NCBI GenBank assembly: GCA_020725585.1
Contig: DYES01000088.1
Location: 1-34,904, forward strand
DNA from: Desulfovirgula sp.
GTDB taxonomy: Bacteria > Bacillota > Desulfotomaculia > Desulfotomaculales > Nap2-2B
DNA length: 34,904 nt
Direction of reading: 5' to 3'
Below the pieces are notes generated by a model. It saw nothing but the letters and a program-made list of their open reading frames with translations, was not told the origin of the DNA and made no database searches. Each line of letters begins with the position of its first letter. Within the stretch, counting starts at the first letter, position 1. This document shows positions 23,452-31,634 of the stretch, piece after piece. A program made the position numbers and the translations under genes.

Positions 23452-24156
23452 CTACATTCCCAGATAGGCTTTTTTCAGGTGCTCGTTGCGCAACAATTCA
23501 TGACCCGTGCCATGGAGAACCACCTTACCCTGCTCAAGAACGTAGCCCCGGTCCGCCATGTTTAACGCGTGGTGCACGTTTTGTTCAACCAGCAAAACGG
23601 TTACACCCTGTACTTTAATCTGCTTGATGGTTTCAAACATGGTCTGCGTGAGCAAGGGCGAGAGCCCTATTGAAGGCTCGTCTAAGATGAGCAGCCTGGG
23701 GTTGGCCATCAGACCGCGTCCGATCGCCAGCATCTGCTGCTGGCCGCCGCTCAAAGTACCGGCCCTCTGCTTAATTTTTGCTTTTAAATCCGGAAACAAA
23801 TTAAAAACTCTTTCCAGATTGGCTTTTTTGTGGGGCTTAGCGGCTTTGGGATAAGCGCCCATCTCCAGGTTTTCTAGTACCGAAAGGTGGGGGAAGAGTT
23901 TTCTGCCTTCAGGCACCTGCACCAACCCGCGCGCAACGATTTGGTAGGGTTCGAGATTATTAATTTTTTCGCCCACAAACTCAATGGTTCCGCTCTTTGT
24001 CCTTAACAGCCCGGAAACGGTTTTTAAAAGGGTCGTCTTTCCTGCTCCGTTCGCCCCCACAAGAGAAACCAACTCCCTTTCCTTAACTTCCAGGTCCAGG
24101 CCGCGGATGACCAGAATGTCGCCGTATCCTGCGCTAAGTCCGGATATCTTAAGCAA
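23452..24156 (-). CDS. livF: ABC transporter ATP-binding protein LivF
   Basis: This is one of two ATPases of a branched-chain amino-acid-type (HAAT) importer. It has the Walker A GANGAGKTTLLK (34-45), the LSGGQQQ signature (about residue 135), and Walker B LLILDEPSIGLSP. The 234-residue length and the switch region HHALNMADRGYVL are typical of LivF. The start is TTG at 24156 inside the livG end (8-base overlap), with GGAGGT 8 bases upstream. The lyase gene follows after 44 bases, tying transport and catabolism into one operon. HAAT importers also carry urea, amides and organic acids, so leucine need not be the substrate. Confidence 0.95.
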   Translation of the reverse strand: MLKISGLSAGYGDILVIRGLDLEVKERELVSLVGANGAGKTTLLKTVSGLLRTKSGTIEFVGEKINNLEPYQIVARGLVQVPEGRKLFPHLSVLENLEMGAYPKAAKPHKKANLERVFNLFPDLKAKIKQRAGTLSGGQQQMLAIGRGLMANPRLLILDEPSIGLSPLLTQTMFETIKQIKVQGVTVLLVEQNVHHALNMADRGYVLEQGKVVLHGTGHELLRNEHLKKAYLGM

Positions 24157-24874
24157 GCATGGCCACCTCCCCCAGGTAAGCCTCGATTACCTTTTGATTG
24201 GAAGATACTTCCTGGGGCGTGCCCTCGGCCAGCTTTTCGCCGTGGTGCATCACAAACACCCGGTCAGAGAGGTTCATTAAGGCATGCATGATGTGCTCAA
24301 TAATAAAAATAGTCACGCCGCTCTGTCTAATCTTCCTGATCAACTCCATCACTTCCGTAACCTCAGAGGGAGTGAGACCCGCCATCACTTCGTCCAGCAA
24401 CAAGAGCTTGGGCTGGGTGGCCAGGGCGCGCGCCAGCTCCAGGCGCCTCTGGTCGGCGATAGTCAACTCTTTTACGCGGATGTCTTTTTTTTCTGCCAAC
24501 CCCACAAAAACCAGCTTCTCCAAAGCCAGGCGCGCCGCCTGCGCGTACGGCCCGACCCGGTTAAAGGCGCCCACCATCACATTTTCCAAAGCGGAAAGAT
24601 TGCCAAAGGGCTTCACAATTTGAAACGTCCTGGCCAGGCCCCTCTGGCAAATGGTATGGGGGCCCAACCCCGTAATCTCCTGGCCGTCGAATATGATGGA
24701 CCCTCGGTCGGGGACATAAAATCCGGAAACAAGGTTAAAGAGGGTGGTTTTTCCGGCGCCGTTAGGGCCGATGAGTCCAAATATCTCTCCTTCGTTAACC
24801 TCTAAAGAAATATCCTTTACCGCCATTAATCCTGAAAACGATTTATTTACCTGCTGAACGACGAGCAACGGCAC
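24149..24874 (-). CDS. livG: ABC transporter ATP-binding protein LivG
   Basis: This is the second ATPase of the importer. Walker A GPNGAGKTTLFN (about 36-47) and Walker B KLLLLDEVMAGLTP are both clear, with a signature variant ELTIADQRRLELARAL in place of LSGGQ. That variant is normal for LivG, which has the TxxxQRRLEIARAL form. Length is 241 residues. The GTG start touches the livM stop (TAG then GTG). The C-terminal extension (EGTPQEVSSNQKVIEAYLG) is as in other LivG proteins. Confidence 0.95.
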   Translation of the reverse strand: MPLLVVQQVNKSFSGLMAVKDISLEVNEGEIFGLIGPNGAGKTTLFNLVSGFYVPDRGSIIFDGQEITGLGPHTICQRGLARTFQIVKPFGNLSALENVMVGAFNRVGPYAQAARLALEKLVFVGLAEKKDIRVKELTIADQRRLELARALATQPKLLLLDEVMAGLTPSEVTEVMELIRKIRQSGVTIFIIEHIMHALMNLSDRVFVMHHGEKLAEGTPQEVSSNQKVIEAYLGEVAMLA

Positions 24875-25912
24875 CTAAAAGCCCCCCTTTTTAACCCCGG
24901 GTTTGTTTTCGACAACGGTCGTCCTGCGCTTGAAGATAATCCGGCGGCGCCAGACTTTTTGAAGAAGCCCGACGATACCCTCAGGAAGGTAAATAATCAC
25001 CACAATAATAATTAACCCGTACACGATCATGCTGATCCCGCTGGAAAGCAGGCCGCGTGTCAGTTCGGCAATCGGCGTAAGGACCAGTGCACCCACCACC
25101 GGCCCCCAGACTGTGCCCACCCCGCCGATAATGGCCGGTGTCAGGATGTTTACGGAAACAGCGGTGCCAAAGGCAAGTTCTGGATCGAGATAGGAATAAA
25201 ATTGGGCGTAAAACGTTCCCCCGAGAGCAGTCAAAAAAGCGCTGATGCTAACCGCAATCAGTTTATATTTAAAAGAGTTGACCCCCATGGCCTCGGCCGC
25301 TTCTTCGTTTTCCCGGATGGCCACCAGGTATAAGCCGAGTTTCGAGCTGCCCAGTTTATAGACCAGAAAAGTAATCAAGGCAGCCATCACGAGAATTACG
25401 TAGTAGTAATGAACTGTTTCCGGAAATTGAAAATTGGCCGGTTTGTTGCCGAGGGGAATAAGGATGCCCATGGCGCCGCCCACAAACCGCCAGTTGAGAG
25501 CGAGAACGCGTAAAATTTCGGCAAAAGCCAGGGTAGCCAGAGCAAAGTAATGGCCCTTGAGCTGGTAGCGAAAAGCCAGAAAACCTATAAAAAGACCCAT
25601 CAAAGCGGCCACCGCTCCGCCCGCGAACATTCCGACCCAGGGCGTAAGGCCGGCTTTAGTAAATAAAAGAGAAGAAGTATACGCACCCAAACCAAAAAAA
25701 GTAGCGTGACCAAACGAAAACTGACCCGCCAACCCGCTCATGATATTCCAGCATTGCGCCAGATAGATTCCGTAGGCGGTAATAATCAGCAGATTTAAAT
25801 AATAGGAATCAATCACCTGGGGCAAAAGTGCCGCCGCTAGTAAAGCCAACAGGGCCGCAGCAAGAGAAACGACCCGCTTTTTCTTTTTCGCAAGCGTCCT
25901 TGTCTCAGCCAT
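24875..25912 (-). CDS. livM: Branched-chain-type ABC permease LivM
   Basis: This is an inner-membrane permease of the HAAT importer with about nine hydrophobic segments and the family patterns LAQCWNIMSGLAGQFSFGHATFFGLGAY and GALVLTPIAELTRG. I chose the ATG at 25912 (345 residues), which overlaps the livH stop by 8 bases with GGAGGG upstream; a longer frame to 25981 lies inside livH. The KKKKR motif near the N-terminus fits the positive-inside rule. Confidence 0.94.
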   Translation of the reverse strand: MAETRTLAKKKKRVVSLAAALLALLAAALLPQVIDSYYLNLLIITAYGIYLAQCWNIMSGLAGQFSFGHATFFGLGAYTSSLLFTKAGLTPWVGMFAGGAVAALMGLFIGFLAFRYQLKGHYFALATLAFAEILRVLALNWRFVGGAMGILIPLGNKPANFQFPETVHYYYVILVMAALITFLVYKLGSSKLGLYLVAIRENEEAAEAMGVNSFKYKLIAVSISAFLTALGGTFYAQFYSYLDPELAFGTAVSVNILTPAIIGGVGTVWGPVVGALVLTPIAELTRGLLSSGISMIVYGLIIIVVIIYLPEGIVGLLQKVWRRRIIFKRRTTVVENKPGVKKGGF

Positions 25913-26783
25913 TGCTGCGCCCTCCTCCAAACAAACCGGTCGGCCTAACCAGCAAAATACCGACAAAAAGCAGATAGACAACCATCTCTTTTAGACTGCC
26001 GGGCAGAAGCAGCGCGCTTAGCGATTCGGTAAGGCCAATAATCAAACCACCTACCAAAGCGCCGCCAAAGTTGCCCAACCCACCGAGAATAGCCACCACA
26101 AAAGCCCGCAGGAGGAAAACGTGACCCACCCCGGGCGACACGAAGTAAAAAGGCATGATCAAAGAGCCCGCTGCCCCCGCACAAGCGGCGCCAATCCCGA
26201 AGGCAATTCCGTTAATGTGCCGAACGTTCACACCTACCAGGTGGGCCCCCTCCCTTTCCTGGGAGGCAGCCTGGATAGCCCTTCCAAGTTCGGTTTTCTT
26301 GAGAACATAATACAAGACGGCAGTAATCGCGAGAGTAAAAACAAAGGCAAGCAATCTCGGCTTATTCAAGACCACCGATCCCAATAAGATACCCTGCTCC
26401 AGCCACTCCACCTTAATTGACCGAAAGTCGGGGCTCCAAAGCACCAGGGCAAGATTTTCCAGAACCAGCATAATTCCGAGGGTTAAGAGAAGCTGGTTGT
26501 GCTGTGGCGCATTGAGAATAGGGTCGAGGAAAAATCTTTGCAGAATAAATCCGACTAAAAATAGAGCACATATACTGGCCAGGATACTCACATAAGGGTT
26601 GATTCCCAGAAGGGTAAACGCCCAGTAAGTCACATACATGCCTAACATCATAAGAGCGCCGTGGGCAAAATTTACGATCTGCATTACGCCGAAAATCAAG
26701 GTAAGCCCCACAGCGACCAGGCCGTAAACCCCTCCCATTAACAACCCGTCGGTAATTGCCTGAAAAATTGCACTGATGTTCAT
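25905..26783 (-). CDS. livH: Branched-chain-type ABC permease LivH
   Basis: This is the second permease, 292 residues, with the LivH pattern YGLVAVGLTLIFGVMQIVNFAHG near the N-terminus (about 20-42) and AFVVAILGGLGNFGGALVGGLIIGL near the C-terminus. GGAGG lies 7 bases before the ATG. A 150-base gap containing a hairpin separates it from livK. Confidence 0.95.
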   Translation of the reverse strand: MNISAIFQAITDGLLMGGVYGLVAVGLTLIFGVMQIVNFAHGALMMLGMYVTYWAFTLLGINPYVSILASICALFLVGFILQRFFLDPILNAPQHNQLLLTLGIMLVLENLALVLWSPDFRSIKVEWLEQGILLGSVVLNKPRLLAFVFTLAITAVLYYVLKKTELGRAIQAASQEREGAHLVGVNVRHINGIAFGIGAACAGAAGSLIMPFYFVSPGVGHVFLLRAFVVAILGGLGNFGGALVGGLIIGLTESLSALLLPGSLKEMVVYLLFVGILLVRPTGLFGGGRSNG

Positions 26784-26847
26784 TATTTTCCTCCGTTTCC
26801 GAACAGGTGACCCCCCGACAAAAACCGCGGCTTTGGTCCGATTGACG

Positions 26848-26880
26848 GTGCGGAGCGGAACTTACCGGCCCGCCCCGCAC
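26848..26880 (-). promoter_or_regulatory. Hairpin between livK and livH
   Basis: GTGCGGAGCGG and CCGCCCCGCAC form an 11-bp stem with one mismatch and an 11-base loop. It is in the gap after livK, without a T-tract on the minus strand. Such hairpins after a binding-protein gene often stabilise its message and let it outnumber the permeases; that role here is inference. Confidence 0.45.
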
Positions 26881-26933
26881 TCAGTCCTTTTATTGCTATT
26901 CTTGCTTTTTTACGCAGCACTCTTAAGCAATGT

Positions 26934-28172
26934 TTATTGCTGCGGCATAGGGAAGATTAGTTTTGCTTCCGCGTATTCTCCAGGGTACACGACGAGCTTC
27001 TTACCGTTTTGGATTTGGGTAATTACTCCAGCTGCGTTAACGTTTTCGCCAGCCTCATTAAACCTGATCTCTTTGTTTGGCAAAATGTGGTCGGCAAAGT
27101 TTGTTTTGGTCAAAGCCTCCCTGATTTTTTCCTTATCAGTGGAGCCCGCCCGCTCCAGAACATCCGCGATCAGCTTGCCTACTACATAACCGTAGACGGC
27201 GTGACTGCTCAACGGCGAACCGTATTTTTGCTGGTATTTCTCCATCACTTCTTTAGACTTGGAATTCTTCGGGTTGTGGCAGTAGTTCACGTCCATTATA
27301 TATTCCGCATCTTTACCCAGTTCATCGATAAATTTGGGGTCGCTGAAGGCACCGTTGGCAATTCCGATAATGGCCTTCACCTTTACCTTCTGTTCCTTCA
27401 AGGTCTTGACCATTAAGGTCTGGTCGCGGTAGTAACCGGTGCCGATCAAAATGTCCGGCTTGGCGGCAGCCACTTTGTTAATCTCCGCGGTAAGGTTGGG
27501 ACTCTGGTTCGAATACGGTACACGCGCCACCAGTTTTAGTCCGGTTTCCCCGATGTGTTTTTCGATGTAGTCGGCAAAAGTAGTTCCAAACAAGGTATCC
27601 TCATGCATTATCGCGGCCGTTTTAATATCGGGGGTAACCAGTTCCTTCATATAGTCGATGAAATTTTTAGCAAAAACGTTGGCGTTTGGTTGTACGCGGA
27701 AACTATACTTGAATCCCCGTTCTAAAATGTTCGGAGCAGAAGCGATAGTAACCACAAAAGGTGTTTTTAGCTTTTCAGCTTCCTGAGTAGCTGCAAAGGT
27801 AGCACTGCTTGTATAGCATCCGGTAAGAATAACCGCTCCCTCTTTTACCAACCGCTGCACTTCCGTCACCGCTTTTTCCGGTGAACCCTGGTTATCGCCG
27901 TCAATTAATTTCAACTTGGCGCCGCCCAGGGATTTAATACCGCCGGCGGCGTTGACCTCTTCGAAGGCCAGCTCTAAAGCGTTACGGATGGCTTTGCCTT
28001 CATAGGCAAGATTTCCAGTTAACGGGTGAATAGCGCCGATTTTAATTTCGGTTGCCTGCTGGCCGGCTTTGCCGCTTTCCTTTGGCTTCTCCTTGGTTCC
28101 GCAACCCGCCAGCAAAGTCCCTGCCAACAGCAGGGAGACAAAAAAAGACACTAATCTGAAAGCTTTCGACAT
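26934..28172 (-). CDS. livK: Branched-chain-type substrate-binding lipoprotein LivK
   Basis: This is the extracellular binding protein of the importer. A 23-residue signal ends in the lipobox LLAGC (Cys24). The periplasmic-binding-protein type 1 fold follows, with IKIGAIHPLTGNLAYEGKAIRNALELA and DGDNQGSPEKAVTEVQRLV. Length is 412 residues. AGGAGG lies 9 bases before the ATG. It is the first gene of the import and catabolic operon, about 160 bases after iclR. Sequence alone cannot tell amino acid from amide or organic acid ligands. Confidence 0.94.
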   Translation of the reverse strand: MSKAFRLVSFFVSLLLAGTLLAGCGTKEKPKESGKAGQQATEIKIGAIHPLTGNLAYEGKAIRNALELAFEEVNAAGGIKSLGGAKLKLIDGDNQGSPEKAVTEVQRLVKEGAVILTGCYTSSATFAATQEAEKLKTPFVVTIASAPNILERGFKYSFRVQPNANVFAKNFIDYMKELVTPDIKTAAIMHEDTLFGTTFADYIEKHIGETGLKLVARVPYSNQSPNLTAEINKVAAAKPDILIGTGYYRDQTLMVKTLKEQKVKVKAIIGIANGAFSDPKFIDELGKDAEYIMDVNYCHNPKNSKSKEVMEKYQQKYGSPLSSHAVYGYVVGKLIADVLERAGSTDKEKIREALTKTNFADHILPNKEIRFNEAGENVNAAGVITQIQNGKKLVVYPGEYAEAKLIFPMPQQ

Positions 28173-28330
28173 ACCATTTTACCTCCTTATTAATTTCTTT
28201 CGAACCCGCTTGTTTCCAACCGTCTTTTAGGATAATTTCTCCCCTTTTTCACCTCCTTGAGCTTAACGGTAGTTCTTGAAGCGACAAACTGCTAATCAAT
28301 TCACAATTATTATTTGCCATTAAAATGTTA

Positions 28331-29188
28331 TTACTTTTTAGAACATTGTTCCGTATCTTGGGAAAATAAGAAGCCGGTCTGGAGGGTCCCCGTGGAGGGT
28401 TTCCAGCCCATCCGGTACGAAATTTCTCTGCTTGCCTCCACAGTCAGGCGGCAAATATACTCCACTCGCTCCGGAGTAAACCGGCTGTTGGGACCGGAAA
28501 CGGTAATCCCCGCCGCCAACTGACCAGTGTGATCAAAGATGGGTGCCGAAACAGAAGCCGCTTCCAGGTTGCGCTCACCATGAGTGTAGGCGTATCCTTG
28601 CCGGTATATCTCTTGCAAGTCCTGCAGTAACTTTTCCTTTTCTACAGCCTGGCCCCGGGCGTTGCGAGCCCCTTTGAGATTTTCAAGGACGCGCAGCACC
28701 TCTTCTCGGGGAAGAAAAGCCAGCAAAACCTTGCCTGAAGCACCCAGGTAAAGCGGGTTATGCATTCCGATTTGGACAAAATTCCGGATATCTTCCACGC
28801 TTTCTACCTTTTCGATACAAACCCGCTCACCGTTGCTGGCCACATTTAAAGTAACGGTCTCCCTGGTTTTTTCGCTCAATTCCCGCATCAGGGGGAGGGC
28901 AACCGAGCGCAATTCGATCTGGGAAATGACAATGTTCCCTAGATCGAAAAGCTTCAACCCCAGGCGATACTTTTGATTTTGCTCATTCTTACAAACAAGA
29001 CCCCGGTACTCCAGAGTTTTCAGGAGGCGAAAAACATTACTTTTATATAATCCCAGCCTTTCACTCAACTCCGTTATACCCAGTTCCGGCTCCTCTCGAG
29101 AAAAGCAGAACAAAATGTCTATACACTTATCAACTGCCCGGACGATGTTTCGATCCGGGACATCCTTACCCTTTAGTTTGCTTTTCAA
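28331..29188 (-). CDS. IclR family transcriptional regulator
   Basis: This is a 285-residue regulator. The N-terminal winged helix-turn-helix (about residues 13-75, with LGITELSERLGLYKSNVFRLLKTL) is followed by the IclR ligand domain (LRSVALPLMRELSEKTRETV near 99; LGASGKVLLAFLP near 150; YAYTHGERNLEAASVSAPIF near 217). IclR proteins usually control catabolic genes in response to a pathway intermediate. The start is TTG at 29188 with AAGGAGGG 6 bases upstream. A palindrome (29211-29227) lies right ahead of the ribosome site, and the same motif occurs twice before etfA. Autoregulation and control of etfAB are therefore likely. Control of the liv/catabolic operon is not shown by a motif copy there. 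Confidence 0.95.
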   Translation of the reverse strand: MKSKLKGKDVPDRNIVRAVDKCIDILFCFSREEPELGITELSERLGLYKSNVFRLLKTLEYRGLVCKNEQNQKYRLGLKLFDLGNIVISQIELRSVALPLMRELSEKTRETVTLNVASNGERVCIEKVESVEDIRNFVQIGMHNPLYLGASGKVLLAFLPREEVLRVLENLKGARNARGQAVEKEKLLQDLQEIYRQGYAYTHGERNLEAASVSAPIFDHTGQLAAGITVSGPNSRFTPERVEYICRLTVEASREISYRMGWKPSTGTLQTGFLFSQDTEQCSKK

Positions 29189-29210
29189 GAAAAACCCTCC
29201 TTCCCGTTGT

Positions 29211-29227
29211 GTTCCATAATATAGAAC
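29211..29227. promoter_or_regulatory. Candidate IclR operator upstream of iclR
   Basis: GTTCCATAATATAGAAC is a 17-bp palindrome with one arm mismatch. It fits the consensus GTTCTAT-N3-ATAGAAC shared with two sites before etfA. It overlaps the probable iclR promoter (TTGACG about 35 bases further upstream on the minus strand) and sits just ahead of the ribosome site, as expected for autorepression. Confidence 0.65.
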
Positions 29228-29336
29228 CCTTTTCTATTTTTTTTAAACATACCCACGTCAACTTGCTATGACCAAAATACCACCCGCATCTTCCGTCTCG
29301 TCAACTATTGCCCTGTCAACGGTCGAATGGAGCAGG

Positions 29337-30218
29337 TCAATGGTTCTTTTCCGTACTGAATGGTAAGAAGTGATTTTTAGATAAATATTTATATAACTTT
29401 TCAGCCCCCGAAAGATTTTCTTCCTTTTGCTCTGCCTCTTTTTTCAAATTTAGACCGCCGGAGATGATTAATTTCATTTTTTCCGCGGCAGAAAGAGAAT
29501 CGTCGGGAGTAAATATCTTCTTGGGCCTGGTCCTGGAAACAGATAATTCAACAAAAAACTCGTTATCTTCCTCTAATAATAAGGAGTATTTTATTTCGCT
29601 AATTTTACGTTTTGCGGTTACATAGCGAACCATGCTGGGATGCCGGGGAATTTCCCGCGAGCGCTCGATGGTAACAACAGAAGGAAGTGGACATTCTACA
29701 ACCTCCTGATCTCCTTTCCCGATATGCCTGTATATCCACACCACAGAACAATTTTCTGCTGGCTCAATGTGCCAGGAGCGGGTTACCACCGGCAGGTTAA
29801 GAAACTCAGCTAAGGCTACGCCCAAAAAGCCTGTGGCCATATCGTCAGACCTTACTCCGCATAGGATCAAGTCAAATTCTCTTTCTTTGAGCACATCGGA
29901 AAGCACCCTGGCCAGCTGGATGCTGTTGATTTTATTGGGATCTGGAATAGCCATATTTATCCAGATTAATTCCTCGGCTCCCATACTATGAGCAATCTGC
30001 AAAGCTTTCCTGCTATCTTCGTTACCAACAGCGATTGCGGCTATAGAACCATATCCCAAGGTCTTTTTAATCTGCTGGGCTTCTTCTAAGGCCGCCAAAT
30101 CATAACTGTTGATTTTTTTTCTTTTGTTGCGCTCATCAAAGATTTCTTTCAAAGATGCTGCCTTATAGGACGGAAAAAAAATCTCTGTAACCATTTTAAC
30201 AAGCACAATTATTCGCAC
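29337..30218 (-). CDS. etfB: Electron transfer flavoprotein beta subunit
   Basis: EtfB binds AMP or a second FAD and pairs with EtfA to pass electrons between acyl-CoA dehydrogenases and the respiratory or ferredoxin pool. The 293 residues show MRIIVLVKMV at the start, INSYDLAALEEAQQIKK (the usual NxxDxxALEEA), and FDLILCGVRSDDMATGFLGVALAEFLNLP, which corresponds to the nucleotide-binding block. It departs from typical EtfB by the SDDMATG sequence where DGDTGQ is usual. The GTG at 30218 has AAGGAAGGT 7 bases upstream and gives the family N-terminus; a TTG at 30278 would add a repetitive leader. It follows etfA by 63 bases. Confidence 0.88.
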   Translation of the reverse strand: MRIIVLVKMVTEIFFPSYKAASLKEIFDERNKRKKINSYDLAALEEAQQIKKTLGYGSIAAIAVGNEDSRKALQIAHSMGAEELIWINMAIPDPNKINSIQLARVLSDVLKEREFDLILCGVRSDDMATGFLGVALAEFLNLPVVTRSWHIEPAENCSVVWIYRHIGKGDQEVVECPLPSVVTIERSREIPRHPSMVRYVTAKRKISEIKYSLLLEEDNEFFVELSVSRTRPKKIFTPDDSLSAAEKMKLIISGGLNLKKEAEQKEENLSGAEKLYKYLSKNHFLPFSTEKNH

Positions 30219-30236
30219 AGCGGCAACCTTCCTTTT

Positions 30237-30274
30237 AGATAAATAATTTGTTTTCGATAGATAATAATTTGTTT
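30237..30274 (-). repeat. Short imperfect direct repeat between etfA and etfB
   Basis: AGATAAATAATTTGTTT (30237-30253) and AGATAATAATTTGTTT (30259-30274) are two copies differing by one base. They lie in the gap between etfA and etfB and look like a small tandem duplication. Confidence 0.55.
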
Positions 30275-30281
30275 CCAACCG

Positions 30282-31301
30282 TTACTGATCTGGTTGTTTG
30301 TCAATTTCTTTCCGGTTTTTCGCAAGTGCTTTTGCCTTATTTATAAAATCCGTTAAAATAGTAGGCGCATCCCCCACAATTTTAAGATCGGCCAGTTGAA
30401 AGATGGGAGCGTTTTTATCAATGTTAATGGCAATTAAATTCCTGGTGCCTTTTAACCCCATTGTAAGTTGCATGGCGCCGGATACACCGCAAGAAATAAG
30501 CAACTTAGGCGAAACCTTCTTCCCGGTTTGGCCTATCTGTCTGTCTAAAGTAATCCAGCCCTTGTCACGGGCAACTCTGGTGCCGGCCACAGACCCCCCC
30601 AGCAAATCAGCCACTTCGTGGATCAATTGAAAATTATCCCGAGAACCCATTCCACCGCCACCCACGATCAGGATATCCGCATTCACAATATCAACAGTTT
30701 TTGGGTCCGCTTTAATTTTTGTGATTATCCTCGTGGGTTCTTCTAGAGGGGAGAGATCTTTTGTAATTTCGACGATATTTGGCACTTTAGGCAATTTAGC
30801 TTTTTTTATATTGAATTGCTCAAGCTGTGTTGTAGCAACCAATACTTTTTCTCGAGCAATGATTTTTGCGTCAATTGTATTGTTTAATATTGTTCGGTAA
30901 ACAACCAGCCGGTTTTGTTCATCAAAACCTATTTCCACAAAATTCGGAAAGAGGGGCACACGTAGCTTAGCAGCAACCAGTGCCGCCAGGTCATGACCCC
31001 AAATTGTCCCGGCGGCGAAAATGGCCGCGGGCTTTTCTCTTTTGGATAAGTCAGCAACATTGGCGGCAATTTTATACGCTGACTTACCGCAATCCCCGCT
31101 AAAATAAATTACCTGCTCGATCCCATGTTCAGCCAAAACTTTATTTGTTTGCGCAACTTGATCATTTTTAAGGGCCAGGGCAACCAGTTTGCCTCTTCTT
31201 TTTTGCAACAGCCGATAAAGCTCAGAAATCAATTCAAGGGAAGGCTCTATAACTTGATCATCTTCATATTCAACAACTACCCAAAAAAGTTTATCCGCCA
31301 T
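30282..31301 (-). CDS. etfA: Electron transfer flavoprotein alpha subunit
   Basis: EtfA carries the FAD-binding domain. The C-terminal half shows the family chain: VGGGGMG where VGGRG is usual, SVAGTRVARDKGWI, QIGQTGKKVSPKLLISCGVSGAMQ, NIDKNAPIF and ADLKIVGD. The N-terminal domain has GTIWGHDLAALVAAKL. Length is 339 residues with the ATG at 31301, 6 bases after GGGGTG. No acyl-CoA dehydrogenase lies in the window, so its electron partner is elsewhere. The promoter region carries two IclR-type palindromes. Confidence 0.92.
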   Translation of the reverse strand: MADKLFWVVVEYEDDQVIEPSLELISELYRLLQKRRGKLVALALKNDQVAQTNKVLAEHGIEQVIYFSGDCGKSAYKIAANVADLSKREKPAAIFAAGTIWGHDLAALVAAKLRVPLFPNFVEIGFDEQNRLVVYRTILNNTIDAKIIAREKVLVATTQLEQFNIKKAKLPKVPNIVEITKDLSPLEEPTRIITKIKADPKTVDIVNADILIVGGGGMGSRDNFQLIHEVADLLGGSVAGTRVARDKGWITLDRQIGQTGKKVSPKLLISCGVSGAMQLTMGLKGTRNLIAINIDKNAPIFQLADLKIVGDAPTILTDFINKAKALAKNRKEIDKQPDQ

Positions 31302-31385
31302 AAATTGCACCCCAAAAGACTATAATTTTATAGTTCTATCCAGGCAAACCAGCAGGGCTTGCTTTAAAAGAAACTCACGAGGCTG

Positions 31386-31420
31386 TTCTATGTAATAGAA
31401 TACTGTTCTATTATATAGAA
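31386..31420 (-). promoter_or_regulatory. Tandem IclR-type operators over the etfA promoter
   Basis: Two 15-bp palindromes, TTCTATGTAATAGAA (31386-31400) and TTCTATTATATAGAA (31406-31420), have centres 20 bases apart, two helical turns. A perfect TATAAT lies in the upstream one on the minus strand (31410-31415), with only a weak -35. This is the architecture expected for repressor dimers binding side by side over a promoter. Confidence 0.68.
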
Positions 31421-31448
31421 AAGAAAAAATTAAGTCTTAACATTAAAC

Positions 31449-31488
<40 letters not shown>

Positions 31489-31634
31489 TGTTTGTTATTT
31501 CCCCTATCATAATTTATTATAAATATCCTGTCAATAACATAATGAACAAAACCGGATAATTCTCTTCATCTCTGCCGAGAATTTTATTTCTCTCTTAACA
31601 CCTGTAGCATTTTAATGCACCTTAAATATTTTTA

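Noticed and set aside
28232-28320. Small ORF between iclR and livK
   Set aside because: About 20 codons, no ribosome site at its ATG and no recognisable product.
28341-28351. GAACATTGTTC palindrome near the iclR stop as operator for livK
   Set aside because: Arms are in the opposite polarity to the GTTC..GAAC motif and it overlaps the iclR coding end; probably chance.
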